DNA from: Ceriagrion tenellum
Lineage: Eukaryota > Arthropoda > Insecta > Odonata > Coenagrionidae
DNA length: 64,000 nt
Direction: 5' to 3'
Assembly: GCA_963169105.1 (NCBI GenBank)
Contig: OY720643.1
Location: 22,974,373-23,038,372 of the forward strand
Of the stretch, positions 35,394 to 47,272 are shown in pieces. The first letter of the stretch is position 1, and each line of letters begins with the position of its first letter. Under the pieces are notes generated by a model. That model was not told the DNA's origin and made no database searches. It was given only the letters and a program-made list of their open reading frames with translations. The translations under genes were made by a program, and so were the position numbers.

Positions 35394-36356
35394 TGAAATG
35401 GGATGACGCCCGTCAAATCTTTTTTGACATTCGTTCATAGCCTATTTAAAGAAATTTTATATGAAATTCAATCATAGGCATCAACTGAACATATGTGTGC
35501 TTTGTGCTCGTGTATTTGATGGGACATAATACAAGTGAATGCTTAGTTCCGTTCATATTTGTTAAAAAGCATTAATTTAAGAAGTGGTTTTAAACCACTT
35601 TTACTTTATTCAACATATCAATAGATGAGCAAAGCATACAATAGAAATCTCATTTTCTCTTTTACAAAAAGAAAAAAACAATTATATAAATCTCAAAATT
35701 AGTAATTAGACCAAATTCATTGATTTATAAGTAAAATGATATTTCGCTCGGACTACCGGACTAAACTGGATAACGCCCGTGAAATCTTTTTTGACATTCG
35801 TTGATAGCCGATTTTATGAAATTTAGAGCCAAATTCAATCCAAGGCACCATCTTATCAATGGGCGGATTATGTTCATGTATTTGTTGAAAGGTAATACAA
35901 TCAATGGATAGTTCCGTTCATATTTTATAAAAAAACATCTATTTTAGGAGTGGTTTTAAACCTATTTTAATTTATTCACCATACCAAAAGATGAGCAAAG
36001 CATACAATAAAAAAACTCATGTTCCGTTTTACAAAAAAAACAAAATCATATAAATCTCAAAATTAGTAAAGTATTACTACTCTAGTTTTTGGGAAGTAAA
36101 TAATGAAATAATTTTAATCGTTTTTCTCAGCGCCATCTATTCAAATCATGTGAGAACTAAAATTGCGGAAGTATCCATATATGCAGAGTTCCTTCTTCCT
36201 TCCTTTATATATACATACATACCAATTACGTCGTTCTCTTCCTGGGTAGGCAGAGTCGCAAACTTTCACTCATATATATATACATATTTCTACACCTAAC
36301 TCATCCTTCAATAATTTCATCCATTCCGACATATCCTTACAAACCTCTTTTGCCTC

Positions 36357-36556
36357 GGAAATGAAAATATTCAAGTATTGGTCCACTAATAAATTTATTC
36401 CTTACGACCCGGGTTTCGTCACATAATGACATCCAGAAGATGTCATATTTTGACGGAACCCCGGTCGTAAAGAATAAATTTATTAGTGGACCAATACTTG
36501 AATATTTTGATTTCCGATATGGAGAGGTTCCGCAAAGTGAAGCCTGAATTTATTAG
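36357..36556. mobile_element. Hammerhead foldback element, 200 bp, unit 2
   Basis: Target duplications CTCTTTTGCCTC (36345-36356) and CTCTTTTGCCCC (36557-36568). Same arms and same damaged cores as unit 1. The shared defects show they were duplicated with the unit and are not independent insertions. Confidence 0.8.
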
Positions 36557-37332
36557 CTCTTTTGCCCCATTTACCCCCATACACTGCTTCATACACGCTC
36601 TCCTGTTTTTAAGGCTCCTAATATTCCTTCTCCTAAGATTTTCCTCAACCACATTCAACCACAACTTTCTCGGCCTACCTCTACCTCTCGCACCATTCAT
36701 TTCACTCTTATATATCTGTTTCGTTATTCCACTCTCAGCCATTCTCTCAATATCGCCAAACTAACGAAGAACACTCCTTGCATATATGTCCATTACTGGA
36801 GCATCTAACCCACATTCATTTATTACCCACTCATTCCTGACCCTATCTATCCTACTTTTGCTTGTATCACTCAATAATGTAAAATTGAATATAAATCAAT
36901 CAATCATCACCCAACGTTATTTTAATTTCTCTCCTCTCAATGTAACTTCTGCTATCTGTGAATGTAACATACTAACTTGGTTTATTGCGTGTAGTTGAAG
37001 TTACCTTTGATTGAAATTGAATAGCTACCTTTGAAGGTCGTTGCGATTTCCAACTATGACTGCGATGTCGTATGTGAAGCGCAGCATGTTAATCTTGATT
37101 TCGATCATTTCAGTTTCTTGTGCTTCTCTTATTTCCTTCTTCAAGTCCATTTTAGCCAGCGCTGGTGAGAGATTGCGTCCTTGTCTAACTCATTTATAGT
37201 TCTTCTATTAGGTACCACACCTATTTATATTTTTGGACGCCCTCCTCTGAGAGCCAAACTCAAAAAATACCGTTGTTTTGCGGTAGACAAAATCTACTAT
37301 TGATCGGCCTATGAAATTGGCTATCTTTTTAA

Positions 37333-37901
37333 GGTAGTCCGAGCGAGATAGTTCTTTTGTCATAATAGGGACCATATTCGAACGATAAGTTTTAATTTCA
37401 ACAGCTTTAGGATACATCAATTAAATATTGCATTATTAATGGTAAATTAATATAGTTTTATGTGACAGTAATTATAAGAAATCAAATGTAATTTTATAAA
37501 TAAGTCTTTAACATAACTCATTTTTTCGCGCGGTGCGTTTGAAACCCATTCAAAACGGAAGGTTTTTTGTGATACCCAAGAAACTATTGTGGTAAAAATA
37601 TGATTTTTTTCAAATATAGTTGACAAAATATAAACTCCACCCTGTTAGTTTTTTTTAACAACATCTAGGCGTTATTACTCTTAACCTTAAACGTTAAACC
37701 TCTTACTAAATTATTTCTCTCTGGAGTGCATACACGTACCACTCCCCATGTAAAAGGTCTGGTATTTTCTGGAAAATAACCCCGAAAGTAACGTGGTTAG
37801 GGGTTAAATTTCTGGTGTCATTAGAGATGTGATATATTTTCCTTTAAAATGAGACCAAATTCATTGATTTATAAGTAAAATGATATTTCGCTCGGACTAC
37901 C
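37333..37901 (+). mobile_element. Family T element, full length, unit 2
   Basis: Left TTAA at 37329-37332, start GGTAGTCCGAGCGAGATAG, end ATATTTCGCTCGGACTACC, 569 bp. It is the best example of the inverted termini in this family. Confidence 0.85.
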
Positions 37902-38652
37902 TGAAATGGGATGACGCCCGTCAAATCTTTTTTGACATTCGTTCATAGCCTATTTAAAGAAATTTTATACCAAATTCAATCATAGGCATCAACTGAACAT
38001 ATGTGTGCATTGTGCTCGTGTATTTGATGGGACGTAATACAAGTGAATGCATAGTTCCGTTCATATTTTATAAAAAGCATTCATTTAAGAAGCGGTTTTA
38101 AACCACTTTTACTTTATTCAACATATCAACAGATGAGCAAAGCATACAATAGAAAACTCATTTTCCCTTTTACAAAAAGAAAACAAAATTATATAATTCT
38201 CCAAATTAGTAATTAGACCAAATTCATTGATGTGTAAGTAAAATGATATTTCGCTCGGACTCCCTTAAACGGGATGACGCCCGTGAAATCTTTTTTGACA
38301 TTCGTTGATAGCCAATTTTATGAAATTTAGACCCAAATTCAATCCAAGGCACCATCTTATCAATGGGCGGATTATGCACATGCATTTGTTGAAACGTAAT
38401 ATTAGACAATGGATAGTTCCATTCATATTTTATACAAAAACATTTATTTTAGGAGTTGTTTTATATCTATTTTACTTTATTTACCATACCAAAGATGAGC
38501 AAAGCATACCATAGAAAACTCATGTTCCCTTTAAAAAAAAACAAAATTATATAAATCTCAAAATTAGTAAAGTATTACTACTAGCAGCTTTTGGGAAGTA
38601 AATAATGAAATAATTTTAATCGTTTTTATCAGCGCCATCTATTCAAATCTTT

Positions 38653-39890
38653 TGAGAACTAAAATTGCGGAAGTATCCATATATGCAGAGTTCCTTCTTC
38701 CTTCCTTTATATATACATACATACCAATTACGTCGTTCTCTTCCGGGGTAGGCAGAGTCGCAAAGTTTCACTCATATATATATACATATTTCTACACCTA
38801 ACTCATCCTTCAATAATTTCATCCATTCCGACCTATCCTTGCAAACCTCTTTTGCCTCGGAAATGAAAAAATTCAAGTATTGGTCCACTAATAAATTTAT
38901 TCCTTACGACCCGGGTTTCGTCACATAATGACATCCAGAAGATGTCATATTTTGACGGAACCCCGGTCGTAAAAAATAAATATATTAGTGGACCAATACT
39001 TGAATATTTTAATTTCCGATATGGAGAGGTTCCACAAAGTGAAGCCTGAATTTATTAGCTCTTTTGCCTCATTTACCCCCGAACACTGCTTCATACACGC
39101 TCTCCTGTTTTTAAGGCTCCTAATATTCCTCCTCCTAAGAATTTCCTCAACCACAACTTTCTTGGCCTACCTCTACCTCTCGCACCATTCATTTCACCCT
39201 TATATATCTGTTTCGTTATTCGACTCTCAGCCATTCTCTCAATATCGCCAAACTAACGAAGAACACTCCTTGCATATATGTCCATTACTGGAGCATCTAA
39301 CCCACATTCATTTATTACCCACTCATTCCTGACCCTATCTATCCTACTTTTGCTTGTATCACTCAATAATGTAAAATTGAATATAAATCAATCAATCATC
39401 ACCCAACGTTATTTTAATTTCTCTCCTCTGAATGTAACTTCTGTATTCGTCATTTCTCTTCCGCGCACGATGATTTTATTAGTCTTCGTCTCATTTATTT
39501 CCATGTTGTGTTCTTGGAGAACTTGGTTTATTGCGTGTAGTTGAAGTTACCTTTGATTGAAATTGAATAGTTACCTTTGAAGATCGTTGCGATTTCCAAC
39601 TATGACTGCGATGTCGTATGCGAAGCGCAACATGTTAATCTTTATTCCGATCATTTCAGTTTCTTGTGCTTCTCTTATTGCCTTCCTCAGGTCCATTTTG
39701 ACCAGCTCTGGAGAGAGGTTGCATACTTGCCAGACTCATTTGCTAGTTTTAGCTTCTATTTGGTACCTCGCCTTAATTATAGTTTTTTGGACGCGCTCCT
39801 CTGGGAGCCAAACTTAAAATAAGCCATAGTTCCGGGATAGGCAAAGTCTATAAGTTTCCTCATTATTGTTTGGCCTGAAATTGGATCTCT
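38653..39890. repeat. 2.5-kb direct repeat, unit 3, partial
   Basis: It repeats the left half of the unit: LINE 3' end, foldback 38859-39058 and LINE RT region. Homology stops near 39890, just about where units 1 and 2 have the family T element. The LINE continues differently after that point, with a further remnant at 39950-40060 (minus, RRPRKPWMNIVEENL-like). Confidence 0.8.
38859..39058. mobile_element. Hammerhead foldback element, 200 bp, unit 3
   Basis: Target duplications CTCTTTTGCCTC at 38847-38858 and 39059-39070 are identical. Same internal structure and the same core defects as units 1 and 2. Confidence 0.8.
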
Positions 39891-40249
39891 TTTAACAATA
39901 ACCTCTTTAGCATCTTATGACTGCGTATATATTTCGCTTCTGTTACGCTTATGTAATTTTTAATATTCTCTCTCTCCTATTCTTAAGACTCCTCGGAAGA
40001 TTCTCTTCGACAATATTCATCCATGGCTTTCTTGGTCTTCGTATGTACAGTGAAACCTGTATTATCTTATGTGCAATCAATAGTCTCCAATTATAAACAC
40101 CGCTTGAAAAAAACAATAACCCCTTCTGTCTAACATTTGGAATTTCCCCATTATCCCCACTACATATACACTGCCTCAACATATCACTCTTCAATGAGTC
40201 TTTCCTATGTCTAACGTTTCTTGTAGGTTAAGTCTGTGAAAAATAAATA

Positions 40250-40400
40250 AATAATTACAATTAAAAAACTTATTTTAAAAAATAATAAATAAATAAATCT
40301 TTAAAAAAAATAATTATATGAAAAAAGAAAAAGACAAATAGCAAAATAGAAAAGAAAAAATATATAAAAGTGAAAAAAGAGAAAAAAATCATTATTATTC
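40250..40400. repeat. A-rich low-complexity tract
   Basis: (AAATA)n and AAAAAG-type runs of about 150 bp follow the LINE remnant at 39950-40060. The stretch 40400-41500 has no recognisable gene or repeat. Confidence 0.6.
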
Positions 40401-41516
40401 CAAACTGATGATGTGGTTACATTATGTATATAGAATGCATTGTTACTATCATAATCCCCGTTTTGTATATGCCCCTTTTAGTTTAATTTTCATGACAATA
40501 ATTGTCTCCTTCAAATTTTATACAAACAACACATCACACTCCAACAAAAATCACCCGCTGTACACCATTTTGTCGAAAAATCGGTTGAGGTGAGTTGAAC
40601 GGAACGGTCCAGCCATCGCGCCCTCGGCGTTGCCATTCACTTGGACTTAACAATGGGACGCCCGGAGTATTCGACATCATTCAAAGCCCAAAGCGGATTA
40701 TTTTGGTCCACAATAATTAATCAATTAATTCCTCACTTAACGCTTTTAAGTTTACATTTTACCGATTTTTTCTACAAATCACCACTCTTTTTCTTTACAC
40801 GCGTCAATTTTTTTGACCATATAAAATTCATAATGTTGTCAATATCGATGATTTATCGGTATTAAAACATTCGGCATTTTTATAAATTTATCGCTGTTTT
40901 CAATTTTATTTTATTTTTCTAGCCTAAAGTGACATATTTCAATAAAGTGCAAAGAGCTTTCGCATTATTGGGTATTTGGTTTTAATTTTTCAAATTTCGA
41001 TCGTAAATAACAAACTCAAACTATTTTTTGTGGACCAAAGTTGGAATTTACTGGAAAATTAAAAGTAACTTACATTTTTTTTAATTATCGTAATGAAACA
41101 TTTATAAACATGATGTTTTACATAAAAATAAATTGTCTTGTTTATTGTTCCTATATTTTAATAAATGTCTAATTCCTATATGTTACTTTTTTTGGTGATG
41201 ATACAACATGAAAATGCATCTCTGGGTCAAAATGACCCGCATGGGCGTTTTAGGTAATTTACAAAAAATCTCATTTATGGATAATCCCAGGAAGGTGAAA
41301 CACTTTGGACGAAAACGTGTGTTGAAATAAATAAAAGTCACGGGAGGAAATCCTGCTCTCAATGAAAATGAAGTTGAAAAATGAATTCCAAATCACGTTT
41401 GGGTCAAAATGATCCGCCTGGGCATTCTAGTGTTAAGCGACAGCCGACGGTTCCTGTGAAAGAAGGTCGTTGAGAGGGGTGGTCGTTTGATAGGAGTGGT
41501 CGTTGAGATTGGTGTC

Positions 41517-41680
41517 ACTGTATCTGTTTCGTTATTCGATTCTCACCCAATCACGAAAGATGGCCAAACCAACGATGCACTCCCCTTTCAAGTTTGTCCA
41601 ATTACTGGATCATTTAACCTGCAATATTTCATAAACCAACTCAATCCTGGCCCTTTCCATCCTTGTTCTGTCACACTACT
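41517..41680 (-). mobile_element. LINE C-terminal remnant
   Basis: The minus strand corresponds to the segment just upstream of the GRGRPRK motif in the unit LINE: a W-FGH-like block followed by ERR/NRITKQI-like residues near 41520. It is cut on its upstream side by the SINE at 41682. Confidence 0.5.
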
Positions 41681-41681
41681 T

Positions 41682-41800
41682 CGGTCCCGGTGGGGTAAAG
41701 TCCTCGCCTGCTAACCCCTAGGGTGGCGGGTTCGAATCCCGCCTAGGTAGATTATTCACTGCCTAGGACATGGATGTTTGTGTTTGTCCAATGAGTTAAT
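41682..41800 (+). mobile_element. tRNA-derived SINE copy
   Basis: It has a GGTCCCGGTGGGGTAAAGTC head and a perfect box B in a T-arm (GGCGGGTTCGAATCCCGCC), followed by CACTGCCTAGGACATGG and ATGTTTGTGTTTGTCC. Same family as 13106-13240 and better preserved. Confidence 0.75.
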
Positions 41801-41815
41801 TGTAATGCCCCGTAC

Positions 41816-42158
41816 ACAACAACTTAACTTGACTTAACTTGGCTTAACTTGGCGCGACTTAGGAGTTGAGTCCGTGAGAAAGCAACACACTGCTTCACAA
41901 CAACTTATAGTGGCTTAACTCGACATGGCGCAGTCTTGGAGTTGAGCGTTTCTCAACTTTCTCTTGATTCTGGCCAATAGCAAGGCCTGGTTTACAATCG
42001 AAAAGGCTAGGGAAAAGGGGATTACGATATCGATAAGGCCCATCAATCGATTGTAATACCGACTTTGAAAGTGGCGCGCTGTGATTGGTTGGAAATTTCA
42101 GGCCCCGATTGGCACTCGGGAACAGCTTAAGCCAAGTTAAGTTGTTAAGAACGGGGCT
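41816..42158. mobile_element. Harbinger-like miniature element, 343 bp
   Basis: TAA on both sides (41813-41815 and 42159-42161). Termini are TGCCCCGTACACAACAACTT and, read inward from the right, AGCCCCGTTCTTAACAACTT. Subterminal (T)TAACTTGGC repeats occur at both ends. There is no transposase. The 3-bp TAA duplication and the CCCCGT terminus suggest PIF/Harbinger, which is inference. Confidence 0.75.
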
Positions 42159-42268
42159 TAAGAGAGGACTTTAAAGTCCTAAATTCGCTCGGAAAAATGG
42201 CAAGTTAATATTATTATTATGTGTTATGTATATGTTAATATTGTAGTTATTATTATTATTATTATTGT

Positions 42269-43820
42269 TACTTCTGTAACTTCCCCTCCGAGTCCCCGGC
42301 TAGCATCGGGTTTCGTTGCCGTCATAATGGCCGAGAACTCGAGAGGCGCGATGCAGGGTTCGTAGCCGCTTCCGATTAACCCATCGGATCAGTGGCTACG
42401 CTGCGTTCGGGTCGTGGGCACGAAGCAGACGGAGCGACCCCAAGAGGACGGCCTTCTGCAAGCGGGCTGCAAGTGATTCCGCCTGTGCCACGCAAGCAGG
42501 AATACACTTGATGCTCTGTATCAGCGAGCCCTTGATTCCACCGAGCACACCTATGACTAGGACTACTAGTTTTACAGAGTGTCCCGGGTACATCTGCCGA
42601 AGTTCGAACAGCAGGTCTTGATATTTCGTCCGTTTTTCCGCCTCTTTCGAATCCAAGTTCGTATCGGCCGGAGCCGAAAACTCAATTACGAACATGGAAC
42701 GAGATTGGCGGTCGAGGAGAACGATGTCAGGCTTGTTCGCCTCCAACTGCCTGGTGGTGGGGAATGAGTAATTCCACCAGATTTTTATTTTGTCGTTCTC
42801 CACGACGGACTCAATATCTCCAGGGGCATAGGGCAGCACATAAACTTCGTCGATGCCGTAATGATGTCGAAGGTGGAAATACAACACCCGCAGAGCTGCG
42901 TTGTACCGAGCTAAATACGCTGACTGCGTGTAATAACTGCAGCCGGAGAGAAGGTGACTCCAAGTCTCCGGCTTGGCTCGGCACGCTCTGCATCTCGTGT
43001 CCGTCACCTCCGCCTTGAATATCATTCGGCGGTACACGAGAGTGTTGATGACACCATCCTGGCACGCGAGAACGAAACCCTCTGTTTCGGACCTGAGACC
43101 CGCGGAACGAAGGAAGGCAAACGTCAGCTCCTTCGATAGCCCATGTTTTTCCATGTTTCGGTAGAAACCTCCATGCATGGGCTTATCGGTGTGCGTCTTG
43201 AGCAAGGTCTTCTGCTCAGCCTTTTTGACCTCGAGCTTTAAGACGTCTGCCCTGAGTGACACAATTGACGTGCCACTGTCGTTACCGTCGGATGACAGGT
43301 CAAAGTCCAGACCGATTTCGTCCGCTGCCCTCTTCGCCGCCTGGAAGAGGAACGCCCCCACACCGGCACCTTCGTGCTCCCTTACGAGAGTGAGCAGGGG
43401 GTCCGTGCTGTTGAACACGCGGCAAACTGTACCCAAAACAACTCCGTTATGTAGACACTTCAGGCTCAACATATCTCTACCGCCTACACTGCGAGGGAGA
43501 TACAATCTGGCGACGGAAGATTTCGGATGAAGACTTCTATAGATGGTCAGCATCTTCCTCGTTCCCCGGTCGAGGTTTTGCAACTCGTTGACATTCCATT
43601 TCATGCATCCGAAGGTGTACAGCAGTGTCGGAACCGCGAACATGTTCGTGGCAAGAACCTTGTTCTTGCTAGACAGCTCAGAACTCCAGATTTTTCTGAG
43701 AGTCTGTCTGTACTTGGCGGTGAGTCTTTCCTTCACTGCTGCTACCTCCTGCATTCGACGCTGGGGGACGCCGAGGTATTCGTAGCATTCGTCATCTTGC
43801 AGATGACGAACGACGTTCCC
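42269..43820 (-). mobile_element. R4/Dong-like non-LTR retrotransposon, 5'-truncated, in (TTA)n
   Basis: The element runs from a truncated RT domain to its 3' UTR (42269-42395) and is flanked by (TTA)n tracts at 42247-42268 and 43821-43851. Dong of the R4 clade is known to insert into TAA repeats, and the RLE-type protein here fits that group. R2 and NeSL relatives also have an RLE, so the clade call is inference from the domain plus the insertion site. A close fragment is at 16749-17040. Confidence 0.8.
42396..43820 (-). CDS. RT C-terminus, CCHC and RLE endonuclease of Dong-like element (partial)
   Basis: An open frame with no real start. An ATG at 43754 gives 452 residues, but the frame is open to 43820, including the RT thumb motif YEYLGV just before it. 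Positions from that ATG: the R2-like thumb/linker block KMLTIYRSLHPKSSVARLYL at 67-86; a CCHC zinc knuckle C255, C258, H267, C272; and an RLE nuclease core with D343 in KPDIVLLD and E358 in VIEFSAP. The family uses the zinc knuckle and RLE to nick the target and prime reverse transcription. The RT catalytic palm is lost to 5' truncation, so it cannot move on its own. The frame has no internal stop, which suggests a recent copy. Confidence 0.88.
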   Translation of the reverse strand, partial: GNVVRHLQDDECYEYLGVPQRRMQEVAAVKERLTAKYRQTLRKIWSSELSSKNKVLATNMFAVPTLLYTFGCMKWNVNELQNLDRGTRKMLTIYRSLHPKSSVARLYLPRSVGGRDMLSLKCLHNGVVLGTVCRVFNSTDPLLTLVREHEGAGVGAFLFQAAKRAADEIGLDFDLSSDGNDSGTSIVSLRADVLKLEVKKAEQKTLLKTHTDKPMHGGFYRNMEKHGLSKELTFAFLRSAGLRSETEGFVLACQDGVINTLVYRRMIFKAEVTDTRCRACRAKPETWSHLLSGCSYYTQSAYLARYNAALRVLYFHLRHHYGIDEVYVLPYAPGDIESVVENDKIKIWWNYSFPTTRQLEANKPDIVLLDRQSRSMFVIEFSAPADTNLDSKEAEKRTKYQDLLFELRQMYPGHSVKLVVLVIGVLGGIKGSLIQSIKCIPACVAQAESLAARLQKAVLLGSLRLLRAHDPNAA

Positions 43821-43851
<31 letters not shown>

Positions 43852-44040
43852 CTTAGGTATTACACCCCATTTGCATTTAAACATCTCTTTTTCTTACTGC
43901 TACATATCTAAATTTTCCAATATAATATTTTTTGATTTTCAAAATGCTGTAATTGTAATCAAAACGTGAAAATTCACTAGATTACGGTGCTCCCGCCCAC
44001 CACCCAAACTGCAGTTCTCACATAAATCTATACATTTTAA

Positions 44041-44488
44041 TAGGGATGACTCGATTCCACTTTTTTTCGATTCCGATTTCGATTCTTTCAAATCGATTAC
44101 CGATTTTCGATTCCGATTCCATCGATTCTTATTCCCAATAACAGGTGCGATATTGATATACCAGTAGCGTACGACTATTATTTAAATTCAAGTATTGGCT
44201 GAAATAAAATTACAAAGACAACCAAGTCTCTCAAAAAGTATATTTATTAACAAATAGCAAATATATCCTCAGCTTATTGAGGTAGATAAATAAAATGTAC
44301 AAATTGATAGCCTACGCCCACAATTTTTTGAGATGAATGTAATGCGATGAATGAAATTTGATTTAAATATTTATCCATCTGGAATCAGTGGAATCGGAAT
44401 CGACTTTAGGCGATCCATTCTCGATGCCGATTCTAATCCTGAGAATCGGTGGAATCGAGAATCGGCATTTGGATTTGACTCATCCTTA
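44041..44488. mobile_element. hAT-like miniature element, 448 bp
   Basis: Termini TAGGGATGACTCGATTCC and, read inward from the right, TAAGGATGAGTCAAATCC. Flanks CATTTTAA (44033-44040) and CATTGTAA (44489-44496) are an 8-bp duplication with one mismatch. The interior is rich in GATTCCGATT and GAATCGG repeats. No coding. Confidence 0.75.
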
Positions 44489-44604
44489 CATTGTAACTAT
44501 TTAATTATTAGAAGATAAGATTATTAGAAGATCACATTTTACATAGGATTAATTTTACATCCCAAGTGTCGCCATCAAGTAAGAGTCACGGTCCAGAAGT
44601 AAGT

Positions 44605-44737
44605 TCATATCATTGTTGCAGTAAGCATATCATTGTTGAAGTTGTTGCATTGTTGAAGTTGCATTGTTGAAGTCGAGCATTGTTGAAGTCGAGCATTGTT
44701 GAAGTTGCAGTAAGCATATCATTGTTGAAGTAAGTTC
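44605..44737. repeat. Minisatellite of GCATTGTTGAAGT units
   Basis: Repeated CATTGTTGAAGT with TGCA, CGAG or longer (TGCAGTAAGCATAT) spacers, in two interleaved orders. It lies about 100 bp right of the hAT-like element. Confidence 0.7.
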
Positions 44738-44819
44738 GCCCGATCTTGTATTTGTGTGTCTCTTTTTTGTAATCACTATTAAATTATGTATATCTCTGAG
44801 TCTTTTTTCTATTTTGAAT

Positions 44820-45180
44820 TAGTTTATTCACTGCATTGTAAACGTTTTATCGAAAATTGTAAACCATTTTGTGTTTTGCATGGTTTATTTATTTGTCAGT
44901 AGCCCCAACACAGGTTATTCCTTAGGGGCTATCTATGGTACTACCACTCTGTAATTCCTGAAAAGGAATTAAATTATTATTATATTATAATATAAAAAAG
45001 TAATCTTTGTTTGAAGGTAAATATATATTTTTATTTGTGATTATTATATTTATGAATGATTTATGACCAAAAATAAGTACAAATATTCCTTGTTGTTGTA
45101 AATTTATTGTGACCCATCCAAAGGGAAATTGCAGGATGTAAACTATTTGTAAATAAATTTATTTATTTATTTATTTATTT
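44820..45180 (+). mobile_element. LINE 3' UTR-like remnants
   Basis: Segments such as GCAGGATGTAAACTATTTG and TGTAAATAAATTTATTTATT end in (TTTA)n. This is the form of insect jockey-type 3' ends. An inner block ending GAATTAAATTATTATTATAT looks like a second such end. No coding part remains, so the call is tentative. Confidence 0.4.
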
Positions 45181-46027
45181 AAAGTAAAAAAAAATCTCCC
45201 CCAGCGATTCGAGTCCCCGATGGCACACCTCTTTCACGGCATCTGGTGAGTGACACACTTTCCAATTAGGAAGCACTTTGCCTCAAGCCGAAAAGGTCCA
45301 AATCTTGAGATAAGTATCTAAAAATTTCCAAATTACTTTTACTTACAACAAAATATGAGAGCTTCTTTTCTTTTTTTTTCAAATGAAAATTTACTAAAAA
45401 ATTCCTCGGATTGGCAGGACCGCCCGAGTCAACCGCAAATGGGATTTCTGGCGAGTTCCTGGGAGTCAATTAGCAGAATACATCAAGTCTAGACCGCGCA
45501 CACCGGTTTGACGACTGGAAAGGCACCGGTTTCGAGGAGCTCGCCAGCGGAGCGCTCGGAGAGGGCCGAATGAAATCTTTCGGATCTTTCGCTGATTTGG
45601 GAAGAGCTGTTTCTTAAGTTTGGACCGACTCTTGAACTATTTCGGATACGGTCATCAGTATCCACGCGTAAGCGGACAGCGATATGATTCGGAAAGATAT
45701 ATCAATCTGGAGCAGAAAGATAGTAAACATAAATCTCCTATATTATTTCTACTGTATAGATACCTTTTTCTCAACTTATACGCAACCAAACTCTACAAAT
45801 GAGGTACCAAAATGCACAGAATTTATCAGAGAACGTGCGACGGCGTATCTTACTTCCTAAATATTGCTATTGTTTCCTAAAATTGGTTTTAAAAAAATGG
45901 CCCTTGATATTTCTCTTAGGGGATGAGGCGATCCGCCATCTTGACGTCACGCACTTGCTCCATGGTGCAGAGCAAACCTTTATTTCAGGATATTTAATTG
46001 ATACCAATTTAGTTTCAGATACATATT

Positions 46028-46097
46028 ATTATATTTTTTGCAATATAACGCGCTTTCAACATTATATTTTTTGCAATATAACGCGCTTTCAGCATAT
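46028..46097. repeat. 35-bp tandem duplication
   Basis: Two copies of a unit with TTTTTTGCAATATAACGCGC then TTTCAACATTATA, nearly identical. The surrounding 45190-47180 has no recognisable gene. Confidence 0.75.
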
Positions 46098-46617
46098 TAT
46101 TTCAAGTTAACACAGAAAGGTCTTGGACTCAACACGTACTCAGTCTATGGCGAACCATTTTCTGTCTCTCTTTCTCTGGCATCCTCTTTTCTTTGTTTTC
46201 GTGTATTGGTTATGGTGGAATGTTCGAGAGGTAAACCGGTAAATATTCCTGACGTTAACGGCGCACAAACTGATACATTTGTTCATTTGCAACAATATCT
46301 CGCATTCTTTAAATAACTTTTATCAAAATGCGGCTGATTCCACATTCAAGTCTCCTGTTGATACGTAAGTATGAGTCATCATGTGCGTCTAACCTTGGTG
46401 TTTACAAGTATTAACAGAGGATAGTGTAATTACTTCCAATGTTGTGTTTAAAGAGGTCCTCTGACCTCAATTTGTACATGAAAATTCCAATTCAATTTGT
46501 ACATAAGACCCTGCCTTTTTTTTCTACATTTTAAAATTAGAAACGCGCCTATCCCTCTGTGGACCTCCATTGAAAAGAGCGGGGGAAGCCCGCTGGGAGC
46601 GGGCGCATCACGCTCGT

Positions 46618-46772
46618 ATTCTAATATTTTTGCTATATTAAATAATTTAGAATAACTAAAATGGCCTCATACTTACAGATATATGGAGCATAATATTCTA
46701 ATATTTTGCTATATTAAATAACTAAATTTGGAATAACTAAAATGGCCTCATACTCAAAAATATATGGAGCAT
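46618..46772. repeat. 77-bp tandem duplication
   Basis: Two copies of a unit with TTCTAATATTTTGCTATATT, AATAACTAAAATGGCCTCAT and ATATATGGAGCAT. Small indels distinguish them. No coding. Confidence 0.8.
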
Positions 46773-47272
46773 GCTCTCGCATGACAGTGAAGCCTCGGTA
46801 GAGCCAGCGTAGGACACAAAATATTGGAAGGAATATTGGACGTGTTGTTATCGAAGAATGATGAATATCAAATGGACGGAGCACTAACGAAGCAGACCTA
46901 CGAAGAGAGAAAAGGCAAAATGTTCTGGAGTGAAGGCTTTCACAGCTGTTGATTAGTAGTGCTGAGTTTTTTTAGGCAGGCTGCGAATCGATCATTGTCA
47001 GTCCAACGTTTCACCCACGTTTCGGCTAAAACGCGGGTGAAACATTCAGCGTTTCGTGACTAACCCTCAGTGATAAAAGATACTCTTCAGCAGCCATACA
47101 AACGCTGACAGTATACAGCACACACTTCCAATCAGTCCGAAACTAAACTCTGGAGTAAAGTAAACCGGCACAAAACTGAATGGGAATATATAGTTTCGTA
47201 CCTGAAAGAATGAAGCGCTTTTCGTACAGGGCATTATTTAGTGCATCGTATTTCGTACGTATTTCAAACCGT

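Larger units (their letters stand above)
33601..36150. repeat. 2.5-kb direct repeat, unit 1
   Basis: Unit boundaries are set at the repeated TGAGAACTAAAATTGCGG (33601, 36151, 38653). Content in order: LINE 3' end (minus), hammerhead foldback 33800-33999, LINE RT region (minus) to about 34800, family T element 34831-35393, then two diverged copies of a roughly 370-bp module ending in the family T-like terminus. Identity to unit 2 is very high by eye. Confidence 0.85.
36151..38652. repeat. 2.5-kb direct repeat, unit 2
   Basis: Same order as unit 1: LINE 3' end, foldback 36357-36556, LINE RT region to about 37310, family T element 37333-37901, and the roughly 370-bp modules (37902-38264, then a diverged one). 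The first module ends CTCGGACTCCC followed by TTAA (38265-38268). Small indels account for the 48-bp difference from unit 1. Confidence 0.85.

Noticed and set aside
42579..43785. Plus-strand frames of up to 117 codons opposite the Dong-like frame
   Set aside because: Antisense shadows of a frame with clear RLE and zinc-knuckle motifs.
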